A stretch of DNA of 64,000 bases from Seohaeicola_A nanhaiensis (GCF_042654245.1 NZ_JBHSGI010000034.1:124001-188000), one strand, 5' to 3'. Shown: positions 17,578 through 26,128, numbered from the stretch's first letter. Notes: generated from the sequence alone by a model not told the origin. A program made the numbers and translations.

Positions 17578-17676
17578 ACAAATCTGACGTTGAACTGAAC
17601 AGAGCTAACTCATAAACGCGGACTCTATGGGGAGCAGGTCAGTGATAGATACGGATCCATTATAGGGAGGATGCCT

Positions 17677-18072
17677 GTGTTTGAATATCAGGGATGGGTG
17701 ACGATTCTCGGAAGTTATGATGAAGACGGAGCGCCGGATGTTGGTATTGATGAAATATTTGAGCTCGTTAAGCAAGAAGTTGAACGTATCAAGCATTTTG
17801 AATGGGAGTTGGGCATGCGCTATTTTAATGGTTCCCCCCGTCTTTGGGTTATCGGCTTTAATAACCGGCCCGCTGGTCAGTGGGATGAAATTTTCTCGCT
17901 TTTTTCTCTGATATCAAAAATTGCTCCTAATTCTTACGGCCATCTTTCTTTCTATGATGACGAACTCGGACCAGGAAAGAGTGACAACTATTATACTTAC
18001 GTTCTGCGAAAGGGGAGCATGACATTAGAGAAAGACCCCTTTCTGTCTCCCTTGTCAGAGAAAGTGGAGTGA
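17677..18072 (+). CDS. Imm7 family immunity protein (orphan)
   Basis: A 131-aa protein resembling Imm7, an immunity family of polymorphic toxin systems. The N terminus FEYQGWVTI, the central PNSYGHLSFYDDE and the C-terminal VLRKGSMTLEKDPFLSP are the family's best conserved stretches. GTG at 17677 is preferred: TAGGGAGG ends six bases before it, whereas ATG at 17671 touches that site directly. The gene is visibly AT-richer than its neighbours and uses codons rare elsewhere in the window (TTT, AAT, TCT), a sign of transfer. No toxin gene is present beside it. It may protect against toxins from related strains (inference). Confidence 0.78.
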   Translation: MFEYQGWVTILGSYDEDGAPDVGIDEIFELVKQEVERIKHFEWELGMRYFNGSPRLWVIGFNNRPAGQWDEIFSLFSLISKIAPNSYGHLSFYDDELGPGKSDNYYTYVLRKGSMTLEKDPFLSPLSEKVE

Positions 18073-18119
18073 TTTGGCCGGTTGGATTGGCGAAAGTTGC
18101 GCTGTATCGAGCCAGGGGC

Positions 18120-18330
18120 GTCTGCCTTGCCAATGCCGCTAATCCCAAAACGTCGCGGATCCTCATCCCGAGGGGCTGATGGGGTGCCGGCTATTGTGGA
18201 AGCTGTTCCAATCGCCCATCGCGCGTGTGGTGTGTTGGGTTGCGAAGTCTTTGCAGGGTATGCACTGCACCTACAGCGTCCGGATGACACGCTCGATCAT
18301 ATCCTTATCCGGCATGCTGGCTGTGATGCT
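18120..18330 (-). mobile_element. relic of an IS3-type transposase (C-terminal end)
   Basis: Read on the minus strand from about 18320, one frame gives MIERVIRTL, a stop, then VQCIPCKDFATQHTTRAMGD and WNSFHNSRHP, another stop, then TFWD. This closely matches the end of IS3/IS481-type integrase-core transposases (ERVIRTLKEQC, DW..FYN.RRPHQ). Stops interrupt the frame, no start and no terminal repeats are visible, so it is dead. It lies inside the stretch bounded by the direct repeats. An open plus-strand frame across the same place (18082-18408) is rejected as coding. Confidence 0.65.
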
Positions 18331-18361
18331 TCGGATGCCGGGTCTGTTATTGTGATGGCAT

Positions 18362-18453
18362 CCGGGGTTTGCGGCTGGGACATACGAGCCGGGCGGCGCG
18401 GGTTTTGATCGGGGGCTGAGATTTGGTTGGTGGGGGAGAGTTGGGTAGGCGGG
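18362..18453 (+). repeat. imperfect direct repeat, copy 2
   Basis: Second copy of the repeat at 17483-17577, in the same orientation, ending just before the stop of the minus-strand gene at 18463. Differences are scattered substitutions and a short gap near its 3' end. Confidence 0.8.
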
Positions 18454-18462
18454 ACGAAGCGG

Positions 18463-18822
18463 TCATTCAGATCCCGTTTGCCGGACGCTGCTGAGTTCTG
18501 AAAGGAGCGCGTCCAGCGCGCCGGGGGCGTTCGCTTCAAACTCCGCAACGGAAAAACGTCCACCGGCGGCGTTTGTCGCGAAAACATACAACTCGAAGCT
18601 TTCAGGGAAAACCTCAACCTCTATGCGGCCCGAATCCCAAAACAGACAGACAGTTGCCCAATAGCCTGTTTGTGCGGTTTCAGGAGGAAAACCGGCAATT
18701 CGCGCCGCCCTAACCAATCGTGCAGCCGTCGCCAAAGCCTCGGCAGAGGGCAGCGGCTCTTTCTTCCAGTCACATTCTATCCCGGCCCACGCGTCTGGCA
18801 AAGCAGATACCTTTTCAGACAA
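18463..18822 (-). CDS. hypothetical protein
   Basis: A 119-aa open frame with plausible coding character but no family I can name. The N-terminal LPDAWAGIECDWKKEPLPSA resembles the opening of small proteins often seen beside toxin genes (LPD-W-G...PSP-A), followed by a beta-rich part with WATVCLFWDSGRIEVEVFPE. The only start available is TTG at 18822; an in-frame stop lies upstream and no ATG is present, so the gene may be 5'-truncated. It lies in the same islet as Imm7, hence an immunity-like role is possible but unproven. Confidence 0.5.
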   Translation of the reverse strand: MSEKVSALPDAWAGIECDWKKEPLPSAEALATAARLVRAARIAGFPPETAQTGYWATVCLFWDSGRIEVEVFPESFELYVFATNAAGGRFSVAEFEANAPGALDALLSELSSVRQTGSE

Positions 18823-19048
18823 AGGTGAAGGCGGGTTGGCCCGTTGTCAACTTGGGCTTCCAGCGGTCATCTGACGGTTCCTGCCAAGTTCTCATGCGGG
18901 CGAGCATCGGGCAAGGTCGGCTCTGCGGACGAAGCGGACTTTACCAAGACTAGGGAAGCCACGACGGTTTTCTTGGAGCATAGTCGCTCCACGTTGATCG
19001 CAATTTTTCACTTAGGCCATCCCAGATGTGCTGGGGGATTTCGCGCGA

Positions 19049-19414
19049 TTACTTGCTTTGAATGTCGTATGAGTCGCCGCCTTGGAGATAGTCCCAGAAT
19101 ACAATTAAATCATCTTCAGTTGGGATGAATTCCATCCACCCTCCGGCGATGAACCGATTGGACTTGTCGTATACGGAGACTCCGGAGAAATTCTCGACCT
19201 CCCCGTCTAGCCAATCGGTTCTATGGCCTTCAACGCAACTCTCTGACCAGTCAAAACGCACATCGTCAGCATATAGTTTGCGCGGCGAATTCAGGTAATG
19301 ATTCAAGTCGGGCGAAAGCTGTTCCTTTGGGCTCCCTCCCGCCTTCGCCGCACTTCGCGCGAATGACGCCTTTGCCACTGCCGTATATTCTGGAGAACGA
19401 CATCGCGCCGGCAT
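19049..19414 (-). CDS. hypothetical protein, possibly 5'-truncated
   Basis: A 121-aa open frame. Residues 45-121 look protein-like, acidic and aromatic (FDWSESCVEGHRTDWLDGEV, GWMEFIPTEDDLIVFWDYLQ) and AT-rich like the Imm7 gene. The first 40 residues are basic and low in complexity and may be non-native. ATG at 19414 is the only upstream start; no ribosome site is evident. The size, acidity and neighbourhood resemble small immunity proteins, but I recognise no family. It could also be a broken gene. Confidence 0.45.
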   Translation of the reverse strand: MPARCRSPEYTAVAKASFARSAAKAGGSPKEQLSPDLNHYLNSPRKLYADDVRFDWSESCVEGHRTDWLDGEVENFSGVSVYDKSNRFIAGGWMEFIPTEDDLIVFWDYLQGGDSYDIQSK

Positions 19415-19508
19415 TGGCGGGCAATTTACTCCCCGGGTGATCCGCCTGTCGGGTCACACGCGCTGTCCGTGAAGCCGGCTCCGGTTCGGCGATGCCTGAC
19501 GTTCCCCC

Positions 19509-20447
19509 TCACCCCGTGCCCGGCGGGTGCACGAACAGGCGCTGTGCGGCCTCGGTGCGGAAGAAGTCGGCGCAGCAGCGGGCGAAGGTGGCGGCGTTGC
19601 GGCTGAGGCGGCCGCCCTTGCGGGTGGCGAGCACGATGCGGGGCACGTAGAGCTGGGGGAAAATCGGGCGGCAGGCGACCTCGAGGCCGGAATAGGTGCG
19701 GTCGGTCAGCGGCTTGATGTTGAGCACCGAGACGCCGATGTTGGCGGCGGCGCCGCTGCGCACCATCTCGAAGGAGGCGACGCGCTGGATGTCGCGGGGG
19801 CGCAGGCCGGCGCGTTCGAAGAGGCCGAGGACATAGCGGCTGGAGTGCGGCAGGTTCAGCAGCAGCAGCGGGCGTTCGGCGAGCTCTTCCAGTGTGACCC
19901 AGGGTTTCTGCGCCAGCGCGTCGCTGGCGGCGACCACCGCGTGGGGCGGGGCGTCGGCGAGGAATTCGAGTTCGAAATCCTCGGGCATGCCGTTGTCGTA
20001 GGAGAGCAGCAGGTCGACCATACCCGAGCGCAGGTGGTCCTGAATGCCGATCATGTCGCCTTCGCGCAGGTTCACCACGACGTCGGGGTGGCGGGTCTGC
20101 ATGTCGCGGATGACCTGTGGCAGCACGTTGGGCGAGAGCGAGCTAAAGCAGGCGACCTCGACGCTGCCTTCGAGATGGTCGCCCTCGGTGCCGAGATCGC
20201 TCTGGAAGGCGCGCACCTCGTCGAGCAGGCGGATGGTGCGTTCGATGGCCTGACGCCCGTCCGCGGTCAGGGCGAGGCCGCTGGCGCGGTGGCGGACGAA
20301 GACCTGGAGGCCGAATTCCTCTTCGAACTTGTCGATGGCCATGAAGATCGAGGAAGCCGAGACGTTGAGCAGGCGCGCGGCGGCCGAGACCGACCCGGCG
20401 CGGGCGGCGGTGACCAGGTATTCGAGCTGGCGCAGGGAGGAGTTCAT
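19509..20447 (-). CDS. LysR family transcriptional regulator
   Basis: A 312-aa regulator. The helix-turn-helix is plain: LRQLEYLVTAARAGSVSAAA, then LLNVSASSIFMAIDKFEEEF, then ALTADGRQAIERT. The effector domain includes SPNVLPQVIRDMQTRHPDVV. ATG at 20447 gives the usual LysR start (MNSSLRQLEYL); another ATG at 20462 would add five residues. It is divergent from the SMP-30/TRAP operon with a gap of about 100 bases and probably controls it (inference). Confidence 0.9.
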   Translation of the reverse strand: MNSSLRQLEYLVTAARAGSVSAAARLLNVSASSIFMAIDKFEEEFGLQVFVRHRASGLALTADGRQAIERTIRLLDEVRAFQSDLGTEGDHLEGSVEVACFSSLSPNVLPQVIRDMQTRHPDVVVNLREGDMIGIQDHLRSGMVDLLLSYDNGMPEDFELEFLADAPPHAVVAASDALAQKPWVTLEELAERPLLLLNLPHSSRYVLGLFERAGLRPRDIQRVASFEMVRSGAAANIGVSVLNIKPLTDRTYSGLEVACRPIFPQLYVPRIVLATRKGGRLSRNAATFARCCADFFRTEAAQRLFVHPPGTG

Positions 20448-20550
20448 ACAATCATTGTGCATCTGTAACGCAAAAATAGCAATTTATGTTCTTTTGGGCC
20501 GCGCCTAGGCTTGAGTCGGAGGAGTTCGCAGCCGAGGGGAGGAGGGGCGC

Positions 20551-21480
20551 GTGAACGAGATGCAGCCTGTAGCGATGCCCGGTGTGACCGTGACCTGCCT
20601 CTGGCCGGGGCCGAGCGCCCTGGGCGAGTGTCCGATCTGGGATCATCGGTGCGGGCGGCTTTACTGGATCGACAGCCTGGGGCGGCGCATCTGGTTCCGC
20701 GAGGCGAGTGGCGCGGTGGATGGCTGGGATCTGCCCGGGACCATCGGCAGCATCGGGCTGTGCCGCGGTGGCGGGCTGATCGCGGCGGTCGACAACCGGG
20801 TGGGGCGGGTCGATGGCGTGACGGGGGCCTTCGTCGCCCAGAGCGATCCGCTGCCGCTGGCGCCGGGGCTGCGGCTGAACGACGGCAAGGTGGATCGTGC
20901 CGGGCGGTTCTGGTGCGGGTCGATGAACACTGGGTTCGATGCGGCGACGGCCGAGCTGTTCCGGTTCGAGGCCGATCTGAGCTGGCATCGGGTGGATTGC
21001 GGTTTTGTCGTCTCGAACGGGATCGCCATTTCGCCGGATGACCGGACCTTCTATTTCTCGGACAGCCGGTCGGACCGGTCGTTCGCTTATGACTTCGACC
21101 TGGCGACAGGCGACCTGACCAACCGGCGGGGGTTTGTCGAGACCTCGGCCTATGCCGGACGGATCGACGGGGCGACGGTGGACCGGGCGGGCAACTATTG
21201 GGGCGCGCTGTTCGATGGCTGGGCGGTGGGGTGCTTTGACCCCGACGGGCGGCTGCTGCGCCGGATCGAGCTGCCGGTGCGCTGTCCGACGATGTGCGCC
21301 TGGGGCGGGGCGGGGCTGGACCGGCTGTATGTCACCTCGGCAACCTTCCTTTTGTCGGACGAGGAAAAGGCCAGCCAGCCTCTGGCGGGCGGGCTTTTCG
21401 AGATCACCGGGCTGGGCGTGACTGGCCTGCCCGAACCGGAATTCGGCGCTGACGGGAGCGGGGCCGGAACCGTCCCCTGA
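20551..21480 (+). CDS. SMP-30/gluconolactonase (LRE) family lactonase
   Basis: A 309-aa six-bladed beta-propeller hydrolase that opens sugar-acid lactones. The metal-binding Glu is in GPSALGECPIWDHRCGRLYW, and the conserved RLNDGKVDRAGRFWCGSMN and FVVSNGIAISPDDRTFYFSD supply the Asn and Asp ligands. It starts with GTG at 20551 behind GGGAGGAGGGG. It is the first gene of the operon that continues with a TRAP transporter 32 bases later, so the imported compound may be a sugar acid or yield a lactone (inference). Confidence 0.9.
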   Translation: MNEMQPVAMPGVTVTCLWPGPSALGECPIWDHRCGRLYWIDSLGRRIWFREASGAVDGWDLPGTIGSIGLCRGGGLIAAVDNRVGRVDGVTGAFVAQSDPLPLAPGLRLNDGKVDRAGRFWCGSMNTGFDAATAELFRFEADLSWHRVDCGFVVSNGIAISPDDRTFYFSDSRSDRSFAYDFDLATGDLTNRRGFVETSAYAGRIDGATVDRAGNYWGALFDGWAVGCFDPDGRLLRRIELPVRCPTMCAWGGAGLDRLYVTSATFLLSDEEKASQPLAGGLFEITGLGVTGLPEPEFGADGSGAGTVP

Positions 21481-21512
21481 GCGGGACAGACGACCAATTG
21501 GGAGGAATGACA

Positions 21513-22556
21513 ATGAAGATCGAAAGACTTGGAAGCATGGGTATGGCGCTGGTTGCGGCCGTCGTCATGCTGGCCGGGCTGGTGCAGATGGTGTCGGCCG
21601 AGCCGCGCGTGACCTTGCAGTTCGCGCATTGCTGCCCGGCGGAGCATACCTTCGGGGTCTATGCCCACCAGTTCGCGGATCGCGTGGCCGAGAATTCGGG
21701 CGGCGAGATCGCCATCGAGGTGCTGGACGGCGGCGTGCTGGGCAGCGAGCAGGCGATTGCGCAGAAGGTTCAGCTGGGCGTGGTGGCGATGGCCGGCATC
21801 ACCTCGAACAACGTGGCGCAGTTGGCGCCGGCGCTGAACGTGCTGGTGCTGCCCTATATGTTCGACGGGGTGGACGACCTGACCGGCGAGGGCGGGCTGC
21901 TGCGCGCCGGAGCGTATCGCGATGCGCTGAACGAGCGGGTGCTGGCCGAGAGCGGCAGCCTGCGCGTGGTCGGCGGCTTCACCAATTCGTTCCGGTCGAT
22001 CCTGGCGAAGAACCAGTGCATCGACACGATCGACGATCTGCAGGGGCTGAAGATCCGGGCGCCGAAGAACCCGGTGATGACGGCGATGTGGGACAGCTGG
22101 GGCGTCTCGACCTATCCTATCGCCTGGGGCGAGACCTTTGGCGCGGTGGCGACGGGCGTGGTCGACAGTTTCGACAGCCCGACCGACGTGGTGCTGGACA
22201 TGGGCTTTCACGAGCACATCAAATACGTGACCGAGGCCAGCTATCTGCCGATGGCGGGCGTCGTGATCGTCAACAACGACATCTTCAGCGGGCTGAGCGA
22301 GGCGGATCAGGCGGTGATCCTGAAATCGGCCGACGAGGTCGACCAGTCGCACGCAGCCCATGTCGCAAAGAACGCCGAGCGGGTGCGCAAGGAGCTGAGC
22401 GAAAAGCATGGGGTGACCTTCTGCGAACTGAAGGACCCGGAGGTCTGGAAGGAAAAGGCGCAGGGCGCCTGGCCGACGCTGTTCGAACTGGTCGGCGGCG
22501 GCGAGGAATGGGTCGAGCAGACCCGGCACTACAAGGAAACCGGCAAGCTGAACTGA
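21513..22556 (+). CDS. dctP: TRAP transporter substrate-binding protein (DctP type)
   Basis: Periplasmic solute receptor, 347 aa. The signal peptide spans about residues 1-29, ending VQMVSAEPRV. The mature domain has LQFAHCCPAEHTFGVYAHQF, then VLDGGVLGSEQAIAQKVQLG, and LKIRAPKNPVMTAMWDSWG, whose Arg binds the substrate carboxylate in this family. ATG at 21513 has GGGAGGA six bases upstream. Carboxylate import with the DctQ and DctM genes downstream is expected; sugar acids are likely given the lactonase. Confidence 0.93.
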   Translation: MKIERLGSMGMALVAAVVMLAGLVQMVSAEPRVTLQFAHCCPAEHTFGVYAHQFADRVAENSGGEIAIEVLDGGVLGSEQAIAQKVQLGVVAMAGITSNNVAQLAPALNVLVLPYMFDGVDDLTGEGGLLRAGAYRDALNERVLAESGSLRVVGGFTNSFRSILAKNQCIDTIDDLQGLKIRAPKNPVMTAMWDSWGVSTYPIAWGETFGAVATGVVDSFDSPTDVVLDMGFHEHIKYVTEASYLPMAGVVIVNNDIFSGLSEADQAVILKSADEVDQSHAAHVAKNAERVRKELSEKHGVTFCELKDPEVWKEKAQGAWPTLFELVGGGEEWVEQTRHYKETGKLN

Positions 22557-22565
22557 GCGGCGCGC

Positions 22566-22594
22566 GCCCCGTCCGGCTTGACGCCGGGCGGGGC
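22566..22594 (+). promoter_or_regulatory. stem-loop between dctP and dctQ
   Basis: A 12-base stem (GCCCCGTCCGGC with GCCGGGCGGGGC, one T-G pair) and a five-base loop, starting nine bases after the dctP stop. No U-run follows. It probably slows decay or causes partial termination so that the receptor is made in excess of the membrane subunits. Confidence 0.65.
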
Positions 22595-22638
22595 GGTGCC
22601 CGAGGCTTGTCGGAAATCGAAGGCGGAGTGCCCCCAAG

Positions 22639-23142
22639 ATGCTTGACCGTGTGTCCTTCGCCTTCAACCGGCTGGAGCTGGTGCTGGCCAACCTGAGCCT
22701 GCTGATCCTGGTGCTGGTTCTCGCGGCGCAGGTGTTCTTTCGCTATGTGCTGGGGGTCGGTCTGGCGTGGAGCGAGGAAATCTCGCGCTTTGCCTTCGTG
22801 TGGTTCGTCTATATCTCGGCGAGCCTTGCCGCGCAGCGGGGCACGCATATCCGGGTGACGGTGGCGACCGGCTGGGTGCCGGGGGGCGCGCGCGTGGCGC
22901 TGCTGGTGGCGGATGCGATCTGGATCGCCTTCAACGCCTTTGTCGTGGTGGCGGGGGTGCTGCTGTTGCAGCGGATGTTCAAGTATCCGTCCTATTCGAC
23001 CTCTCTGTTCCTGCCGCTGGCCTGGGTCTACGTCATCATTCCGATTGCCCATGCGCTGATGATCCTGCGGATCGTGCAGCGGCAGGTGGAGTCCTGGCGC
23101 CACGGTGTGCCGGTCATCGCGGGCGAGGGGGAGGACGCCTGA
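22639..23142 (+). CDS. dctQ: TRAP transporter small permease (DctQ type)
   Basis: A 167-aa membrane protein with four hydrophobic segments. FFRYVLGVGLAWSEEISRFAFVWFVYISA is split here into its hallmarks: the RYVLG turn, the WSEEISRF motif and the following helix. It pairs with the DctM subunit to form the Na+-driven carrier. Its stop overlaps the DctM start by one base. Confidence 0.93.
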   Translation: MLDRVSFAFNRLELVLANLSLLILVLVLAAQVFFRYVLGVGLAWSEEISRFAFVWFVYISASLAAQRGTHIRVTVATGWVPGGARVALLVADAIWIAFNAFVVVAGVLLLQRMFKYPSYSTSLFLPLAWVYVIIPIAHALMILRIVQRQVESWRHGVPVIAGEGEDA

Positions 23143-24410
23143 TGATCTTCGTCCTTGTCTTTGTCTTCTGCCTGCTGATCGGTGTGCCGATCTTTGCCGC
23201 GCTGGGGGTTCCGGCGCTGGTGGAATTGATGATGTCGCCCATTCCGCTCGCCTCGCTGGCGCACAGCCTGTTCGACGGGGTGGACAAGTTCCCGCTGCTG
23301 GCGATCCCCTGTTTCGTGCTGGCGGGCGCGGTGATGGCGCGGGGCGGCATCACCGACGATATTGTGAACGTCATGCGCTCGGTCGTGGGCCGGGCCTGGG
23401 GCGGGCTGGCGATTGTCACGATCCTGAGCTGCATGTTCTTCGCGGCGATCTCGGGCTCTGGCCCCGGCACGGTGGCGGCGATTGGCACGCTGCTGATCCC
23501 GGCGATGCAGCGCGACGGCTATCCGCGCGATTTCGCGGCGGCGGTGACGTCTTCGGGCGGGACGCTGGGGATCCTGCTGCCGCCGTCCAATCCGATGATC
23601 GTGTATGGCGTGCTGGCCAGTGTCTCGATTGGCGACCTGTTCCTGGCCGGGCTGCTGCCGGGCATCTTCATGGGGGCGCTGCTGATCGGGACAACCTGGT
23701 TCCTGTCGCGGCGTAACGGCTATCGGGGCAATCCGGTCCCCTTCGACCGGCGGGCCTTCCTGCGCTCGCTCTGGGTCGGGAAATTCTCGCTGGCCACGCC
23801 CTTCGTGGTGCTGGGCGGGATCTATGGCGGAATCTTCACGCCGGTCGAGGCCTCGGTCGTTGCTGTGGTCTACTCGGCGCTGGTGGCGGTGGTGGTCAAG
23901 CGCAACATGGGGCTAGCCGACTTCTGGGCGGCGCTGGGAGAGGCGAGCACGGTCTGCGGCGGGCTGGTCGTCATCATGGGCACGGCGGTTTTCTTCGGCG
24001 AGTTCCTGGCGCTGAACCAGATCCCGCAGAAGGTGGCGGGGATGCTGCTGACGGTGACCTCGGACCCGATCCTGATGCTGTTGCTGATCAGCGTGATCCT
24101 GATCATCCTCGGCATGTTCATGGAGACGCTGTCGACCATCATCATCCTGACGCCGATCCTGCTGCCGCTGGTGAAACAGCTGGGGATCGACCCGATCCAC
24201 TTTGGCATCATCCTGGTGGTGACCAGCGAGATCGGCTTCCTGACGCCGCCGCTGGGGGTGAACCTGTTCGTGGCGAGCAGCATCGCGAAGCTGCGGATCG
24301 AGGATGTGGCGCGGCGGGTGGTGCCGTTCATCCTGACCATCATCGTGGGGCTGCTGGTGCTGATCTGGTTCCCGCAGATCAGCACCGTGCTGGTGGAGCT
24401 GAAACGCTAG
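23142..24410 (+). CDS. dctM: TRAP transporter large permease (DctM type)
   Basis: A 422-aa membrane protein with about twelve hydrophobic segments. Family features are GVPIFAALGVPALVEL, AISGSGPGTVAAIGTLLIPA and ILLPPSNPMIVYGVLASVSI, plus LTPPLGVNLFVASSIA near the end. ATG at 23142 overlaps the previous stop. The stop at 24408-24410 shares a CTAG tetranucleotide with the stop of the convergent epimerase gene. Confidence 0.95.
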   Translation: MIFVLVFVFCLLIGVPIFAALGVPALVELMMSPIPLASLAHSLFDGVDKFPLLAIPCFVLAGAVMARGGITDDIVNVMRSVVGRAWGGLAIVTILSCMFFAAISGSGPGTVAAIGTLLIPAMQRDGYPRDFAAAVTSSGGTLGILLPPSNPMIVYGVLASVSIGDLFLAGLLPGIFMGALLIGTTWFLSRRNGYRGNPVPFDRRAFLRSLWVGKFSLATPFVVLGGIYGGIFTPVEASVVAVVYSALVAVVVKRNMGLADFWAALGEASTVCGGLVVIMGTAVFFGEFLALNQIPQKVAGMLLTVTSDPILMLLLISVILIILGMFMETLSTIIILTPILLPLVKQLGIDPIHFGIILVVTSEIGFLTPPLGVNLFVASSIAKLRIEDVARRVVPFILTIIVGLLVLIWFPQISTVLVELKR

Positions 24411-25300
24411 GCCGGTATCAGCGCCTCGATGGTGCGCCTTGCGCCTTCGGTGAGGGGGACGGCCGTCCAGTCGCCCAGCAGGGCGCGCAGGGGGGCATTG
24501 TCGATGCCTTCGGGCGCGGCGCGGTGTTTCGGCGCGGCGCTGACGCGGGCCCCGGGACGGACCGCGCGGATCGCCGCGAGCACATCGTCGATGCTGTCGA
24601 TCTGGATGGTCAGGTCGCTGACCACGGGTTGATCCGGCGTGGCGGCGAGGCAGCGCAGAAAAATCTCGACCACCTCGTCGACATGCTGGAAGCACATCGC
24701 GCCGGTGAAGGGGATCTCGTATTCCTCGTCCCTTGCGGCGGCCCGCATGGCGAGGCTGATGGCGGCGGTTTCTCCCTCGACGCGTTCGGGGCCGTAGACC
24801 ACGTTCGGGCGCAGGCCGATGGAGGCGAGACCGTGGTCGAGGAAGTGGACCTTGGAGATATCCTCGCAGGCTGCCTTGTAGACGCCGTAGAGGTTCGCCG
24901 GACTGTGGAGCGGCCCGCGCGGGCGCGCGGCGAGCGAGCTGGTGTAGACGAAACGCCCGATGTCCAGCGCGCGGGCGGTTTCCAGCGCGTTGATGTGTCC
25001 GATCACGTTCACCTCGGCCCCCAGCACCGGGTTGGCGCGGCAGGCGGGGATGACGAGCGCGGCGAGATGGACGATGGCGGCGTGACCCTCGGCGGCGCGC
25101 AGAAGGTCCGCCTGCTGGCGGATATCGCCTGCGACATAGGTGGCGCCGGGGATGCGGGCCTGTGCGTCGGGGGCGCGCAGGTCGAAGACGGTGACGTCTT
25201 CGCCGAGGGCGACCAGCGCGCGCACCAGCGCGCGGCCGAGGAAGCCGGAGCCGCCGGTGACGAGGACCGGGCCGAGCGGGGCGTCGGGGCGGAAGGTCAA
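24407..25300 (-). CDS. NAD-dependent epimerase/dehydratase family protein
   Basis: An extended short-chain dehydrogenase, 297 aa. The Rossmann motif is VTGGSGFLGRALVRAL and the catalytic YGVYK lies near residue 140, with Ser in FVYTSSLAA. The layout resembles uronate dehydrogenase and D-erythronate dehydrogenase-like proteins, which would suit a sugar-acid pathway with the lactonase and TRAP system. It is coupled to the SDR gene by an ATGA overlap (25297-25300) and ends tail-to-tail against dctM. Confidence 0.85.
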   Translation of the reverse strand: MTFRPDAPLGPVLVTGGSGFLGRALVRALVALGEDVTVFDLRAPDAQARIPGATYVAGDIRQQADLLRAAEGHAAIVHLAALVIPACRANPVLGAEVNVIGHINALETARALDIGRFVYTSSLAARPRGPLHSPANLYGVYKAACEDISKVHFLDHGLASIGLRPNVVYGPERVEGETAAISLAMRAAARDEEYEIPFTGAMCFQHVDEVVEIFLRCLAATPDQPVVSDLTIQIDSIDDVLAAIRAVRPGARVSAAPKHRAAPEGIDNAPLRALLGDWTAVPLTEGARRTIEALIPA

Positions 25301-26058
25301 GACGCCATCCCCTGGCCGCCGTTCACGTCGAGCAGCTGGCCGGTGAGGAAGCCCGCCTCGTCGGCGGCGAAGAACAGGACGGCGGCGGCCACATCCTCGA
25401 CCCGGCCCGCGCGGCGGACGGGGATCGAGTCGATGACGGCCTGCTGTTCCTGCGCGCTCATGCGCTGGTTCAGCAGGCTGAGGACGCGGGGCGTGTGGAT
25501 CGCGCCAGGGCAGACGGCGTTGCAGGTGATGCCGTGAGGGCCGAATTCCTGTGCCAGTTGCAGCGTCATCGACTGCATCGCGCCCTTGGCGGCGACGTAG
25601 TTGCAGCCGGTGAAGAGGCTGCCGTAGCGCCCGGCCTTGGAGCCGAGGTTGATGACGCGGCCATAGCGGCGGTCGACCATGCCGGGCAGGACGGCGCGCA
25701 TGGTGCGCACGGCGGCGGTGACGTTCAGGCCCATGACGCGGGCCCAGTCCTCTTCGGTTTCCTCGAAGAACGCGCGCGGGGTGTGCAGCGAGCCGCCGGC
25801 GTTGTTGACCAGGATGTCGAAGGCAAACCCTTCGCCGATCAGGGCAGAGAGCGTTTCGTTGAGGGCGGTTTCGTCCATCATGTCGACCTGGCGGAAGGTG
25901 ACGCCGGGCAGGTCGGCCTGCGCGCGTTCGATCGCGGCCGCGTCGCGGTCGGTAATCACCACCTTTGCGCCCTCAGCCACCAGCCGTGCGGCGATGGCCT
26001 TGCCCAGCCCTTCAGCGGCGCCGGTCACCAGGGCGGTGCGCCCATCCACTCGTTTCAT
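25297..26058 (-). CDS. SDR family NAD(P)-dependent oxidoreductase
   Basis: A classical short-chain dehydrogenase, 253 aa. It has TGAAEGLGKAIAARL, NNAGGSL near residue 87, Ser in INLGSKAGRYGS, and the catalytic YVAAK. The C-terminal GRVEDVAAAVLFFAADEAGF and LTGQLLDVNGG are standard. It acts with the epimerase-like enzyme, probably on a hydroxy acid or polyol. It is divergent from the TctCBA operon across a 149-base gap. Confidence 0.9.
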   Translation of the reverse strand: MKRVDGRTALVTGAAEGLGKAIAARLVAEGAKVVITDRDAAAIERAQADLPGVTFRQVDMMDETALNETLSALIGEGFAFDILVNNAGGSLHTPRAFFEETEEDWARVMGLNVTAAVRTMRAVLPGMVDRRYGRVINLGSKAGRYGSLFTGCNYVAAKGAMQSMTLQLAQEFGPHGITCNAVCPGAIHTPRVLSLLNQRMSAQEQQAVIDSIPVRRAGRVEDVAAAVLFFAADEAGFLTGQLLDVNGGQGMAS

Positions 26059-26111
26059 CTGTCCTCCCTGCCGGCCGGGGCCGGTTCCTCAAAAGATCCT
26101 TGAATAGTTCC

Positions 26112-26128
26112 ATTATAGAAGACATAAT
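26112..26128. promoter_or_regulatory. inverted repeat in the SDR/tctC divergent promoter region
   Basis: ATTAT and ATAAT separated by seven bases form an inverted repeat in the AT-richest part of the gap. It may be a regulator site for one or both divergent operons; no dedicated regulator gene lies beside it. Confidence 0.3.

Noticed and set aside
18082..18408. Plus-strand open frame of 108 codons after the Imm7 gene
   Set aside because: The opposite strand carries transposase-like sequence with stops, and the plus frame has no ribosome site or recognisable motif.
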